The notes: a model not told the origin generated them from the letters alone. Shown: positions 44,963 to 53,830, numbered from the stretch's first letter. The stretch is 64,000 bases of DNA from Lentimonas sp. CC4 (GCF_902728235.1 NZ_CACVBO010000001.1:1738501-1802500); one strand, 5' to 3'. Numbers and translations: made by a program.

Positions 44963-44977
44963 TAAGGAGATACTACA

Positions 44978-45343
44978 ATGAATAATCTAATGCTATATAC
45001 TTACGCGCTCTATGCGCTCGCAACCATTGCAATGACTGTCTGGGTCGCTCAGACACTTTACCGTGCAGGACATATCTTTCTGCGACACACGTTTCATGGA
45101 GATCAAGAGATGGCGGGTGCAGTGAATCACCTGCTGCGGGTCGGATTCTACCTAGTGAACCTCGGCTTTGTCCTGATGTTCTTAAAATATGGTCACCACC
45201 CAGAGACAGTGGTGGGAGCGGTCGAGTATTTGACGACTAAGGTCGGTATCGTGCTGATCGTGCTCGGTGCCATGCACTTCTTCAATATGTTCAACTTCGA
45301 TAAGATGCGTAAGAAGGCGCGCCCACCTGCACTCAAAGCTTAA
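44978..45343 (+). CDS. Membrane protein in the GbsR operon
   Basis: A 121-residue protein with three predicted helices: YTYALYALATIAMTVWVAQTLY (about 8-29), LLRVGFYLVNLGFVLMFL (about 52-70) and VGIVLIVLGAMHFFNMFNF (about 89-107). His residues lie in HIFLRHTFHG and HHPE, on the polar face. AAGGAG at 44964-44969 is 8 bases from the ATG. It starts 15 bases after the regulator, so the two are co-transcribed. Similar proteins accompany GbsR-type regulators in other bacteria; the function is not known. Confidence 0.72.
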   Translation: MNNLMLYTYALYALATIAMTVWVAQTLYRAGHIFLRHTFHGDQEMAGAVNHLLRVGFYLVNLGFVLMFLKYGHHPETVVGAVEYLTTKVGIVLIVLGAMHFFNMFNFDKMRKKARPPALKA

Positions 45344-45362
45344 GGCTTCTTTTATTTGACCT

Positions 45363-45388
45363 TAAGTTTCACAAATTACTGAAAGTAT
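45363..45388 (+). promoter_or_regulatory. Second GbsR-type operator (imperfect)
   Basis: The right half is ttactgaaagtat (12 of 13 bases as in the 44417 palindrome); the left half keeps 9 of 13. It lies 14 bases upstream of the gene at 45402. Confidence 0.6.
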
Positions 45389-45401
45389 AGGATTAATAGC
45401 T

Positions 45402-46199
45402 ATGAAAACGCTCACTGCGCCTCTAAGTATTTACGATGCGAATACTGATACGACTTGGACGATTCCACGGCGGCATGTCAATGCGGTGGTGGCAGAGGTG
45501 AGTGAGCGTTGGGTGGCGAATGTGATCGTGCCGGAAGCGGTCTGCCGTGAATTGATACGCGTGCCATTTCTTGAACCGATTCGCACAGAGGCGGGCTACG
45601 TGCTCAGCCTCTGTGCAATCTTCATGAAACATGCGGCACCACTCTGGGCGCCACTGAATATGGGCCCTGCGAGTCAGACCTGCGCACTGCGTATCGCATG
45701 TGTGGATACACGTGATGGCAGCCAGGCTGTGTGGGTGGATCATCGTTACAGTGACAGCATTTTGGTGGAAGCGTTAGCGAAGCTAGGGTTTCCACAAGTG
45801 CACGCTCAGTTGCAAGTGGAGCGGGGACGCGATTTCTATCAGCATTGCCAGTTAGTCATGAGCACGGACGATAACATGATCGATCTACGCTTGATTGAAT
45901 ATCCGGAAGCGCCCACTGCAGAGCCGCAAGCATTTACCGATGTGCAGGCATTCGAGGATTACTTCATTGCCGGCGTTCGTAGTTATGGGCCTGGCGGTGA
46001 GGCGGGACGCGTGGCGATGGTGGACCTCCACAAACGCAGCGATAATCACTTTGAGGCGATGGACAATTACCATGGCTATTTACGAACCGCATGGGGCAAC
46101 TGGCGAGTCGACGGCGTGTATCGCACGTGCAATGGACGCTATGAGTGGCGCTACGAGGGGGATGTGGCGGCTGAACGGGAGGAAGGTGTTACGCTATGA
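45402..46199 (+). CDS. Hypothetical protein, probable GbsR target
   Basis: A 265-residue soluble protein with no recognised family. It is beta-rich in the first 110 residues (VVAEVSERWVANVIVP) and has an Asp/His-rich middle (VWVDHRYSDSILVEAL). The end is aromatic (HGYLRTAWGNWRVDGVYRTCNGRYEWRYEG). A copy of the GbsR operator lies upstream, and the 3' end overlaps the epimerase remnant by 4 bases (ATGA), indicating a former operon: regulator, membrane protein, this gene, epimerase. Confidence 0.6.
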   Translation: MKTLTAPLSIYDANTDTTWTIPRRHVNAVVAEVSERWVANVIVPEAVCRELIRVPFLEPIRTEAGYVLSLCAIFMKHAAPLWAPLNMGPASQTCALRIACVDTRDGSQAVWVDHRYSDSILVEALAKLGFPQVHAQLQVERGRDFYQHCQLVMSTDDNMIDLRLIEYPEAPTAEPQAFTDVQAFEDYFIAGVRSYGPGGEAGRVAMVDLHKRSDNHFEAMDNYHGYLRTAWGNWRVDGVYRTCNGRYEWRYEGDVAAEREEGVTL

Positions 46200-46673
46200 G
46201 CAAGCGTAAATTGATTTTGGCCGGAGGTGCTGGTTTTCTTGGTCAGGCATTGAGTCGGCATTTTGTGCGTGCGGGGTATGACGTGGTCGTGCTGACGCGG
46301 CGGACGAAAGCGGATTGTCGTGGGGTGCGCTATACCGAATGGGACGGTATGAACGTCGAACATCGAACGTGAAACGTCCAATTTTGAATAGAAATTCGCT
46401 TTTCATTCCAATGTGCATTGGACGTTCGATGTTAAAAGTTCAATGTTCGATGTTTGTAGCCAAGCCATAGGATTTGCGCAGTTTTGAATGTTACAGGCTA
46501 CTGGTATTTGGTTGCCTAAATGGCTGCTCACAATCGGAGCCTGGATGATTCGCACAGAAACGGAGTTGGTGCTGAAGAGTCGTAAAGTCACTCCAGAGCG
46601 TTTGCTGCAAGCGGGGTATACCTTTCAACATGAGACCATTGAGTCGGCGTTGAAGTGCTGCAAAATAGTTTGA
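46196..46673 (+). pseudogene. TIGR01777-type NAD(P)-dependent epimerase, internally deleted
   Basis: The 5' end from ATG 46196 reads LILAGGAGFLGQALSRHFVRAGYDVVVLTRR and GVRYTEWDG, the Rossmann start of the TIGR01777/YfcH-type epimerase. It runs into unrelated repeat sequence and stops at 46372. The C-terminal DUF1731 part appears at about 46550-46673: ELVLKSRKVTPERLLQAGYTF and IESALK. About 200 internal codons are missing, replaced by a 110-base palindromic repeat. The gene follows its neighbour with an ATGA overlap, as an active operon gene would. Confidence 0.82.
46350..46463. repeat. Palindromic repeat inside the epimerase remnant
   Basis: The left part contains cgaacatcgaacg and aaacgtccaat; the right part contains attggacgttcgatgtt and gttcaatgttcgatgtt. 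These form an imperfect long hairpin. It sits exactly where the epimerase coding sequence is interrupted. Confidence 0.65.
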
Positions 46674-46798
46674 GAGACTCCCAGTGCAACTCATCGCGCA
46701 GTAGCGCTATCACAGGCTGCACGACAAGCTGATCTTTTGTGTCGGCGGAGGGCATGTTCGATCGTTCTTAGCTCCTAGTTCTGTGTTCTCTTTGATAA

Positions 46799-46832
46799 GC
46801 ATGTAATCAGCGACGTGGCGCCGATTACATGC
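46799..46832. repeat. Inverted repeat upstream of the DUF1778 gene
   Basis: A perfect 10-bp inverted repeat, gcatgtaatc / gattacatgc, with a 14-base GC-rich centre. No T run follows, so it is not an ordinary terminator. Confidence 0.5.
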
Positions 46833-46866
46833 ATCTCCGGCCAGATTTTACAGATTACAGCTTGAG

Positions 46867-46893
46867 TAATGTGTCACTCCGTGGCACACATTA
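46867..46893 (+). promoter_or_regulatory. Candidate operator of the DUF1778 antitoxin gene
   Basis: taatgtgtcac and gtggcacacatta form an inverted repeat (8 bp perfect at the ends) that ends four bases before the antitoxin ATG. DUF1778 proteins are ribbon-helix-helix repressors that bind such palindromes. Confidence 0.55.
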
Positions 46894-46897
46894 ACAC

Positions 46898-47206
46898 ATG
46901 GCAACAGTAATCGCACAACGCAGAACTGAGCGCTTAGTCGCTCGGATAAACCCTCAAGAAAAGGCACTGATTCAGAAAGCGGCCGAAATTGAAGGGCGTA
47001 ACGTTGCGCGTTTTGTTGTTCAAAATGCGGTGGAAAGAGCCCGCAAGGTGATTCAGGAAGCAGAGACCATTCGCCTCAATGAAGCAGAATCTCGCGAATT
47101 CGTCGAAGCGCTCCTCGCCCCACCAAGAAAGCCAACGCCTGCATTCAAGCGAGCCTTCAAAGCTTACCGTGACACTGTCATTAGCGACGTGAATCCAGCT
47201 CGTTAA
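46898..47206 (+). CDS. DUF1778 ribbon-helix-helix antitoxin (TacA-like)
   Basis: A 102-residue protein. The N-terminal ribbon-helix-helix covers about 8-50 (TERLVARINPQEKALIQKAAEIEGRNVARFVV). The C-terminal toxin-binding tail has IRLNEAESREFVEALLAPPRKPTPAFKRAF, which is the classic TacA tail that wraps the GNAT toxin. A palindrome overlaps its promoter. The partner toxin lies downstream on the opposite strand, and the 3' ends overlap by 26 bases; in known TacAT-type modules both genes lie in one operon. Confidence 0.88.
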   Translation: MATVIAQRRTERLVARINPQEKALIQKAAEIEGRNVARFVVQNAVERARKVIQEAETIRLNEAESREFVEALLAPPRKPTPAFKRAFKAYRDTVISDVNPAR

Positions 47207-47711
47207 ATCGGGCTTCCAATTCCAACAAAGTCACGGCCATACGACCTGCGGTCAGTGCTCGAAACCCGAATCGTCCATACCAGTCAGCTGCTTTTTTGTC
47301 TTTCGGGTCAACCACGATCACAACGACCGGAATCTCCATCACAAGGCAACGATGGAACGCATCCATTAACAATAATTCCCCGATTTCTTGCCCTTGTTGA
47401 GACCGCGCAACAGCAAGCCGTCCCAGCAAAGCTGCTCCAAAGCGGCGATAACCAGGAAGCTTTTTACTAATCGCCTTAGGCACCTCAGGTAGATCCACCG
47501 CATCAATCGCCTCTGCCGACAGAGTATAGTATCCCAATATCGTGCACTCGGCGACCGTTGAGGTCATCACCCAACAGCCAGCAGCCTTACGCTTAACGTC
47601 GAGTGCGGCTTGCTTCTCCAGATAATCGTTCAGTGGCGGCACCCCACAATCGAAATCTTTCCGATTATGACGCGCCTTTTCTAACTGCTGTATCTGTAGC
47701 CGCTCTGCCAT
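47181..47711 (-). CDS. GNAT-family toxin (TacT-like)
   Basis: A 176-residue GCN5-related acetyltransferase. The N terminus RKDFDCGVPPLNDYLEKQAALDVKR is the pattern of TacT/AtaT-type toxins. The acetyl-CoA loop is RLAVARSQQGQEIGELLL and the C-terminal catalytic Tyr lies in AADWYGRFGFRAL. Such toxins acetylate charged tRNAs and block translation. ATG 47711 is favoured; the longer ORF to 47780 adds 23 residues not typical of the family. Being convergent with its antitoxin gene, it must have its own promoter. Confidence 0.87.
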   Translation of the reverse strand: MAERLQIQQLEKARHNRKDFDCGVPPLNDYLEKQAALDVKRKAAGCWVMTSTVAECTILGYYTLSAEAIDAVDLPEVPKAISKKLPGYRRFGAALLGRLAVARSQQGQEIGELLLMDAFHRCLVMEIPVVVIVVDPKDKKAADWYGRFGFRALTAGRMAVTLLELEARFNELDSRR

Positions 47712-47947
47712 CGACCATAAGTTTTGAACGGACGCTTTGGAGTGATCAAGAGTGAAGGCATTGAAACACTTTAGTTTCATTCACCCACGATTTATGAAAA
47801 GCCTGTATTTTTATGCCATCCGCGACTCATTGCCTGAAATGATCGAGTGTGGAGCTGTTTTTTTATAGAAGTATCGCTTTGGGGCAATCAAGACTTGCGA
47901 TTCTGCTAGAGAGTCGATTTTTTCCCGCAATCCAGAACACAATTTCT

Positions 47948-48023
<76 letters not shown>

Positions 48024-48331
48024 ACTCGAAGAGGTGCTGGTTATGAGCGAAGCGAAAGTGAAGGCTGTCACGCCGAAGCTTCGAATGAAGCGTAGGAGGA
48101 TCTTGGCTTTTTTAGGAATCGCGCTCAAGCTACGGCTTGGCATGCTCGGACGTTTGAGTCGATGAGTTGAACCGTTAATCAACGTGAATGCACGTTATCA
48201 GAGATCCTAAATGCATATTTTTATCCACTTGAACGACGTCTCTAACTAGGAGTCGAGTGTTAGCTCATTCGCCATTTTTGCAGCGGATTGGATTAACGTA
48301 AATTAACGTCCATTAACGGTTTAACGTAGAT
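48024..48331. other. Gene-poor region after the tRNA with a TTAACGT repeat cluster
   Basis: No gene is seen. Around 48292-48328 the motif ttaacgt or ttaacgg recurs four times in 37 bases, with a related cgttaatcaacgt near 48172. No integrase, phage or attachment duplicate is visible beside the tRNA. Confidence 0.5.
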
Positions 48332-48501
48332 TCAGGAGTTAGAAGTTAGTCCTTCGTGATGAAACTCTTACGAACGTATTCGCTGCTGCCAATTTGGCGA
48401 ATCGGAGATTCTTCATAAAGCACTGATATTCAGCTTCTTACTGCTGGATTCTGACTTGCTTCGCCATCTACGGCAGACCTCCGTCTAACTACTCTTTTAA
48501 G
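48332..48501. repeat. Dispersed element, copy A
   Basis: It begins aggagttagaagttag and ends tctaactactcttttaag, so the ends are imperfect inverted copies of each other. Inside lie tgctgcc, atttggcga and actgatattcagcttct. The same order of blocks occurs in copy B (52.6 kb) and, more loosely, in copy C (59.7 kb). About 170 bases, non-coding. Confidence 0.75.
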
Positions 48502-48653
48502 CATAATATGATGTGTCTCAGTATAGTCTTCGGTCTCGTGAGAAAGCTGCTGTATTTGAAAAATACCTTCAGTCTGGCTCTGGTCGGGCATTCACAATCG
48601 AACACTTCTAAGTTCCTTCGCTTGACGCCTTCGCGGGTGCCGCAAGCAGCACC

Positions 48654-49952
48654 CTACTCGCCTTCGGCGTAGGCCTTTGAGACTTCTTCGCCGATGATGC
48701 GGATACCTATTTCAACATCCGCTGCGGGCATGGTGAAGTTGATGCGGATACACTCATCACTGTGTTTCCAATCGCTGTCGTCTTGGCCAAAGAAGAAATA
48801 ACTGCCAGGCACGACGAGCACGCCGCGGGCTTTGAGGCGTTCATACAGTTCGCGAGAAGTGATCGGCAGTCCTTTGAACCATGCCCATAGGAAGAGTGCA
48901 CCTTCGCTGCGGTGGATGTGATAGCTTAGAGCGGGATCAAAATATTGCTTCACCCATGCCTGTGCCTGCGCGGACTTTTCGCGGTAGAATGGCTGCACGA
49001 CTTCGTTGCTGAGTCTTAGGATCTCACCGCTTTCGATGAGTGGTTGGGCGATGGCTTGCCCTGTATTGGTATTGGCTAAGCCCATGATCGAGGTCATCGA
49101 TGCGACGGCCTTGATGATTTCTGGCTTGGCGATGACGATGCCGGTGCGGGTGCCGGGGAGGCCTATTTTTGATAGGCTCAGCGTAAGGATGATGTTCTCA
49201 TTCCAAATCGGCTTTGCTTCAGTGAAAATGACATTGGGGAAGGGGGCGCCGTAGGCGTTGTCGATAATCAACGGGATACCGTTGGCTTCGGCTAGCTCCG
49301 CTAGGTGGGCGATTTCGTTGTCGGTGAGGACGTTGCCGGTTGGATTGGTGGGGCGGGAGACGCAGATCGCGGCGATGTCGTCGGTCACTTCTAAGTTTTC
49401 GAAGTCCACGCGGTATTTGAATTCGTGGTCGCCGGTATGCTCGATGCGCGGCTTGACACTGCGAAACATTGATCCGCTTACGGATTGGTCGGCGTAGCCG
49501 ATGTATTCGGGCACGAGCGGGAGTAGGATCTTTTTTTGTTGCCCGTCGGTAGTGCGTCCTGCGAGTGCGTTGAATAAACAGAAAAACGCGGTTTGCCCGC
49601 CCATAGTGATGGCGACGTTGTCCGCGCTGAGATCCCATTCGAATTCTTTACGGAAGAGATCGGCGATGGCTTGGCGAAAGCTAGTGCGCCCAGCGGGCGG
49701 CTCGTAATTGCCGAGCATGTGCTCCAGTTCGCCGGGTGTGGCTGTGATCTCTTCGATGCGCTTGCGCCAGAGTGCATCCATTTCTGGGATGTGTGCGGGT
49801 TGGCCGCCACCGAGCATGTGAACTTTATCGCCGCCTGCTGCGAGCGCGTGTCCGAGGTCATCCATGAGCTCGCCGATGCCGCTGCCGCAGCAAAGACGCT
49901 GTCCGAATTCGGACCATTCTGAGGGAGTGGAAGCGTTGTCTTGGTCGGGCAT
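48654..49952 (-). CDS. avtA: Valine--pyruvate aminotransferase
   Basis: A 432-residue fold-type I PLP enzyme. AvtA hallmarks: FGQRLCCGSGIGELMDDLG at the N terminus, MLGNYEPPAGRTSFRQAIADLF (about 83-104), AITMGGQTAFFCLFNALAG, the PLP-contact VSRPTNPTGNVL and DNAYGAPFP, and the Schiff-base lysine in LTLSLSKIGLPGTRTG. It exchanges amino groups between valine/alanine and the corresponding keto acids, a step near the ilvD pathway. Next on the other strand is an amino-acid ABC importer. Confidence 0.92.
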   Translation of the reverse strand: MPDQDNASTPSEWSEFGQRLCCGSGIGELMDDLGHALAAGGDKVHMLGGGQPAHIPEMDALWRKRIEEITATPGELEHMLGNYEPPAGRTSFRQAIADLFRKEFEWDLSADNVAITMGGQTAFFCLFNALAGRTTDGQQKKILLPLVPEYIGYADQSVSGSMFRSVKPRIEHTGDHEFKYRVDFENLEVTDDIAAICVSRPTNPTGNVLTDNEIAHLAELAEANGIPLIIDNAYGAPFPNVIFTEAKPIWNENIILTLSLSKIGLPGTRTGIVIAKPEIIKAVASMTSIMGLANTNTGQAIAQPLIESGEILRLSNEVVQPFYREKSAQAQAWVKQYFDPALSYHIHRSEGALFLWAWFKGLPITSRELYERLKARGVLVVPGSYFFFGQDDSDWKHSDECIRINFTMPAADVEIGIRIIGEEVSKAYAEGE

Positions 49953-50029
49953 TTTACGGATTAAAGAGGCTGTCGGGTGGTGCTTTCGTCAAGCATGGAC
50001 GCATCGTAGTTGTTGAGAGAGCACAGTCA

Positions 50030-50170
50030 ATGCGATGGTTGTTCAAGATGACGCTCTTAGCCTGGTGTGTCGCTCGTGGAGTGTTTCGTATGAGTGCGAT
50101 TGATGTATTTGGGCTACTGCTTGTGAATCGTGCAGCTTATCAGATGTTGAATTTTATTACTTTTAGCTAG
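50030..50170 (+). CDS. Possible 46-residue ORF
   Basis: ATG 50030 opens MRWLFKMTLLAWCVARGV and IDVFGLLLVNRAAYQM and stops at 50168-50170. The hydrophobic, protein-like composition suggests a small membrane peptide or gene remnant. There is no ribosome-binding site and no family. It lies in the 285-base gap between avtA and the ABC operon, which otherwise holds nothing recognisable. Confidence 0.22.
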   Translation: MRWLFKMTLLAWCVARGVFRMSAIDVFGLLLVNRAAYQMLNFITFS

Positions 50171-50237
50171 ACGGCGATGGTGCAAGCAGGTCTTCTGGTG
50201 CCTTATTTATATTTGCAACAATATCACCATCAATATT

Positions 50238-51011
50238 ATGAGAAAATTCAATCGTTTCACTTATCTCCTCCTTGCTGCACTCGTCTTTATCGTGGGTTGT
50301 GGGAAAAAAGCTACCATCAGTGAAGATGGTAAGCCGGTCATTACTGTGGCCTGCGAGCCGACTTTCCCTCCATTCGAAATGATTGACGAGCAGAGCGGAG
50401 AAATTATTGGCTTTGATATTGATTTGATCAAAGCGATCGCAGCCGAAGCGGGCTACGCGGTGCAGATTCAGAACCTTGGTTTTGATGGGCTCATTGCCGC
50501 GCTACATACAGGCTCGATTGACGTAATTGCATCTGGTATGACGATTACTGAAGAGCGTGCAAAGCAGGTCGCATTTACGAACCCATACATTGATGCAGGT
50601 ATTTCTGTCGCAATTGGAGCTGACTCTACCGAGTTCACGACACTTGAGCAGCTCAAAGGCAAGAAGGTCGCTGTGCAGATTGGCACAAGTGGTGCCGAAG
50701 CTGCAGAAAAGCTAGGCGCCGAGATTGGCGGCTATGCCAAGTTAACGAACTATGAGAGTATCAGCCTTGCATTTCAGGAGCTTGCCAACGGCACTGTCGA
50801 TGCGGTGATCAACGACACGCCTGTTAATCAAGCCTTCGCAGCGCGCTATCCTGGGAAAATTAAATTTCTAGGGGAGCCACTCAACAGCGAGACATACGGA
50901 TTTGCCGTTAACCTCGAAGATGTCGAGTTGCTTGAAGCACTGAATGCTGGCTTAGAGAAAGTTAAAGCGAGTGGGCAGTATGATACGATCGCTGACAAGT
51001 ATTTTAAGTAG
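50238..51011 (+). CDS. Polar amino-acid ABC transporter, substrate-binding lipoprotein
   Basis: A 257-residue family-3 solute-binding protein. The lipoprotein signal ends at LVFIVGCGKK (Cys at about 21). The ligand domain has VACEPTFPPFEMIDEQSGEIIGFDIDL, GFDGLIAALHTGSIDVIASGMTITEERA and the hinge SAD-like segment AVQIGTSGAEAAEKLG. It captures an amino acid in the periplasm for the permease and ATPase encoded next. Specificity (Gln, Arg, His or other) cannot be read. It heads a three-gene operon. Confidence 0.92.
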   Translation: MRKFNRFTYLLLAALVFIVGCGKKATISEDGKPVITVACEPTFPPFEMIDEQSGEIIGFDIDLIKAIAAEAGYAVQIQNLGFDGLIAALHTGSIDVIASGMTITEERAKQVAFTNPYIDAGISVAIGADSTEFTTLEQLKGKKVAVQIGTSGAEAAEKLGAEIGGYAKLTNYESISLAFQELANGTVDAVINDTPVNQAFAARYPGKIKFLGEPLNSETYGFAVNLEDVELLEALNAGLEKVKASGQYDTIADKYFK

Positions 51012-51073
51012 TGGTCTTTCTCTGAACCTTTACGCCATTTGCGTGCACGAAGCGCATTCTATAGAAATCGCCT

Positions 51074-51862
51074 ATGCTCAAATTCTTGCTCATCCTATGC
51101 GTCTTGTTACTTAGCACGACCAGCCCGTGCGAAGCCGCTGAGGCCGTGAGTGCTAGTGTCGTGGAGCAGGAGCCCAGCCTTATTGCTGAGTATATGCATC
51201 ACATCACGACTGTGATGCCGAGCCTGATTAAAGGCGCTCGCATCACAGTGCTGGTGACCGGGATCTCCATATGCTTCGGGGTTTTCATTGGGCTCAGTAT
51301 GAGCCTAATGAAGCTCTCTAGTCGTTGGTGGCTTCGGTTGCCCGGAGTGGTGTATGTCGACTGTGTGCGTGGCACCCCGTTACTGGTTCAGATTCTAATT
51401 GTTTATTTCGGTCTCCCTGGCCTCATCCTCGGGCTCACGGGGCAGCGCTTCCCCATTGATCCGATCCTTGCTGGTGTGATCGCATTTAGTTTAAATAGTG
51501 GAGCCTACGTGGCTGAGATCTTTCGCGCGGGCATCCAATCCATCGACCGTGGCCAGATGGAGGCAGCAAGGTCACTTGGCATGGGGCACGTGATGGCAAT
51601 GCGCCTGATTATATTACCGCAAGCATTTCGCCGTATTATTCCACCATTGGGCAATGAGTTCATCGTTCTATTGAAAGACAGTTCACTGCTATCAGTGATC
51701 GGGGTATCCGAGCTTCTCATGGCTGGTAAGCTCTATGCGGCTCGCACCTTTGCTCCGTTTCCGACCTACATTGGTATCGCACTGGTCTATCTCGTTATGA
51801 CGGTCACGCTTTCGAGACTGGTTGCTCTTTCTGAACGTAAACTGAGCCCAAAAAAATCATGA
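51074..51862 (+). CDS. Polar amino-acid ABC transporter, permease
   Basis: A 262-residue HisMQ/GlnP-type permease. An N-terminal signal-like stretch ([20 protein letters not shown]) precedes the usual core, an addition seen in some lineages. Core blocks: [67 protein letters not shown] (the EAA loop contacting the ATPase) and [20 protein letters not shown]. It forms the membrane channel of the importer. It overlaps the ATPase gene by 4 bases (ATGA). Confidence 0.92.
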   Translation: MLKFLLILCVLLLSTTSPCEAAEAVSASVVEQEPSLIAEYMHHITTVMPSLIKGARITVLVTGISICFGVFIGLSMSLMKLSSRWWLRLPGVVYVDCVRGTPLLVQILIVYFGLPGLILGLTGQRFPIDPILAGVIAFSLNSGAYVAEIFRAGIQSIDRGQMEAARSLGMGHVMAMRLIILPQAFRRIIPPLGNEFIVLLKDSSLLSVIGVSELLMAGKLYAARTFAPFPTYIGIALVYLVMTVTLSRLVALSERKLSPKKS

Positions 51863-52581
51863 TCAAAGTCGAAAATTTACATAAATCCTTCGGTGATCTC
51901 GAAGTGTTAAAGGGGGTGACGGCTCATGTGAGCGAAAGCGAAGTGATTTGTGTGATCGGGCCATCGGGATCTGGGAAAAGCACTTTTTTACGCTGTCTCA
52001 ATGGCCTTGAAGAGGCCAGTCAGGGCGAGGTGCGGATCGGTCGGCATGCCGTCACTGCGCCTCAGGCGAATATTAATCAAATTCGCAGGGAGGTCGGTAT
52101 GGTATTTCAGCACTTCAACCTGTTCCCGCACATGTCGGTGTTGAAGAATATTTACCTGTCCCCAGTTAAGGCCCTCGATGAGCCTCTCGAAGAGGCCAAG
52201 GCCAATGCCTATCGACTCCTGAAACAGGTCGGGCTAGAGGAAAAGGCCGATCACTTTCCAGATTCACTGTCGGGTGGGCAAAAGCAGCGTGTTGCGATCG
52301 CACGTGCTTTGGCGATGCGTCCGAAAGTGATGTTGTTTGATGAGCCTACTTCGGCGCTCGACCCTGAGATGGTCGGTGAAGTGCTCGCAGTCATGCAGCA
52401 GCTTGCTAAGGATGGCATGACAATGGTTGTCGTGACCCATGAGATGGGGTTTGCTCGTGAAGTGGCCGACCGCGTCTTGTTTATGGATGGTGGCGTCATT
52501 GTAGAAGATCGAGAGCCAAAGGGGCTGTTTGATGCCCCAGAGCATGCCCGCACCAAGAGTTTTCTACGCATGGTGCTTTAA
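51859..52581 (+). CDS. Polar amino-acid ABC transporter, ATP-binding protein (GlnQ-like)
   Basis: A 240-residue ABC ATPase. Walker A is [15 protein letters not shown] (about 34), the Q-loop [16 protein letters not shown], signature [15 protein letters not shown], Walker [17 protein letters not shown] and H-loop [13 protein letters not shown]. It drives the importer made with the two upstream products. Length and motifs match the GlnQ/HisP group. Confidence 0.95.
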   Translation: MIKVENLHKSFGDLEVLKGVTAHVSESEVICVIGPSGSGKSTFLRCLNGLEEASQGEVRIGRHAVTAPQANINQIRREVGMVFQHFNLFPHMSVLKNIYLSPVKALDEPLEEAKANAYRLLKQVGLEEKADHFPDSLSGGQKQRVAIARALAMRPKVMLFDEPTSALDPEMVGEVLAVMQQLAKDGMTMVVVTHEMGFAREVADRVLFMDGGVIVEDREPKGLFDAPEHARTKSFLRMVL

Positions 52582-52589
52582 GGCTATAT

Positions 52590-52782
52590 TTAGGAGTTAG
52601 AAGTAGGGCGTCAGGGGGTAGTCTTTGGTTATGAGTCCCCTTACGGACTTATTTGCTGCCGCCTGCCGAGCGCAGCGACACTTTATTATGCCCTTGGGTG
52701 CAGCCAAAGGGCGAAGCCATTTGGCGAGACAAATGTTTTTTATAAAACACTGATATTCAGCTTCTAATTACTCTTTTAAGGT
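52590..52782. repeat. Dispersed element, copy B
   Basis: It begins taggagttagaagtag and ends ttctaattactcttttaagg. Shared with copy A: tagtctttggt...tga, tgctgccg, catttggcga and the block actgatattcagcttcta. It carries an extra segment with a small hairpin (cccttgg / ccaaaggg) around 52691-52711. About 190 bases, between the ABC operon and the small lipoprotein gene. Confidence 0.78.
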
Positions 52783-52879
52783 TAATGCGGCGTTGAAGCA
52801 GCTTTGATTCTGAATAGATGCTTTGCCGGTATAAACCACTGAATTGACAGGGTTTGATGTGCTTCGCATTGTATCCTCA

Positions 52880-53179
52880 ATGCCCCGGTTCTTTATGATT
52901 TTGTTATTACCTGCTGCCTTGCTGTGTTCGGCATGTTCAGTCGTCAAAGCACCGATTGATTTGGCGGCGACTACGATTTCGACTACAGGTAAAGTGGCCT
53001 GCGCTGCATGTGATGCAACGGGTGCGGTGGCGTCGGCGGTTGGTAGCACTGCGAGCGGGGTGGCCACGGTCACTCGTTCGGTCGCAGATGTGGCAACGAG
53101 CCCTGCGGTGCAGGAGGTTGCGCTGGAGTCGCAGGGACACACGGCGAAGGAAATTGTTAGAGGTGTGGCGCGACGTTAG
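52880..53179 (+). CDS. Small lipoprotein, unknown function
   Basis: A 99-residue protein from ATG 52880. The signal MPRFFMILLLPAALLCSAC has a lipobox at CSAC (residues 16-19). The mature part is low in complexity, rich in Ala, Val, Thr and Ser (ATGAVASAVGSTASGVATVT) with a CAACDA pair of cysteines, and ends TAKEIVRGVARR. It may be a helical surface lipoprotein. It is followed 12 bases later by the channel gene, so probably co-transcribed. The ORF could start at 52844, but that would place the signal internally. Confidence 0.7.
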   Translation: MPRFFMILLLPAALLCSACSVVKAPIDLAATTISTTGKVACAACDATGAVASAVGSTASGVATVTRSVADVATSPAVQEVALESQGHTAKEIVRGVARR

Positions 53180-53191
53180 CGTTTATTGAGT

Positions 53192-53830
53192 ATGAATTAC
53201 GACTCACTCATTTATTGGATCGGGATGATTGGTATCGCAGCGTTTGCAGTGACGGGGGTGCTCGCTGTATTGCCTAAAGGGGTTGATATTTTAGGAGCCA
53301 CTGTGATTGGCATGTTGACTGCGTTAGCTGGTGGCACATTGCGTGACCTAGTCTTAGATGTGCCCGTGTATTGGTCGATCGATTCGTTGTATATTTGGGT
53401 GGCATTGGTTGCCAGCGTGATTGCTTTCTGGGCAAAGGAGCTCTTGTCGCGTGCGGAGATTTTTCGATTGATGCTGTATTTAGACGGTTTGGGTGTCGCA
53501 CTGTTTTCGATACAGGCGATGAGTAAGGTCTGGGATTTAGATTATGGACCACCTGTGACGCCTGTCGTGCTCGGTGTGGTGACTGCCATTGGGGGCGGCT
53601 TGATCCGTGATGTTTTATCCGGGCGCACCAATTTGTTAATGACTTCGCACGAATTGTATCTGACGCCTATCGCGTTTGGCTGTGTGTTATATTCGCTCGC
53701 GCGGCACTATGTGCCACAGCATGGATCGATGGCTGCGATCTTTTGTGTCGTCTTTATTTTTTGCTTTCGTGCTGCGGCGATACATTGGAACTTAGCTGTG
53801 CCGCGACGCTTAGTGTCGGAGGTGAAGTGA
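53192..53830 (+). CDS. TRIC-type (UPF0126) trimeric cation channel family protein
   Basis: A 212-residue membrane protein with seven helices in a two-fold repeat. Each half contains the GGGxxRD-type motif: ALAGGTLRDLVLDVPVYW (about 45-62) and AIGGGLIRDVLSGRTNLL (about 132-149). The pair of half-repeats is the hallmark of UPF0126, relatives of TRIC channels, which form potassium-permeable trimers. Here ATG 53192 is preferred over TTG 53186. Its physiological role in this organism is unknown. Confidence 0.88.
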   Translation: MNYDSLIYWIGMIGIAAFAVTGVLAVLPKGVDILGATVIGMLTALAGGTLRDLVLDVPVYWSIDSLYIWVALVASVIAFWAKELLSRAEIFRLMLYLDGLGVALFSIQAMSKVWDLDYGPPVTPVVLGVVTAIGGGLIRDVLSGRTNLLMTSHELYLTPIAFGCVLYSLARHYVPQHGSMAAIFCVVFIFCFRAAAIHWNLAVPRRLVSEVK

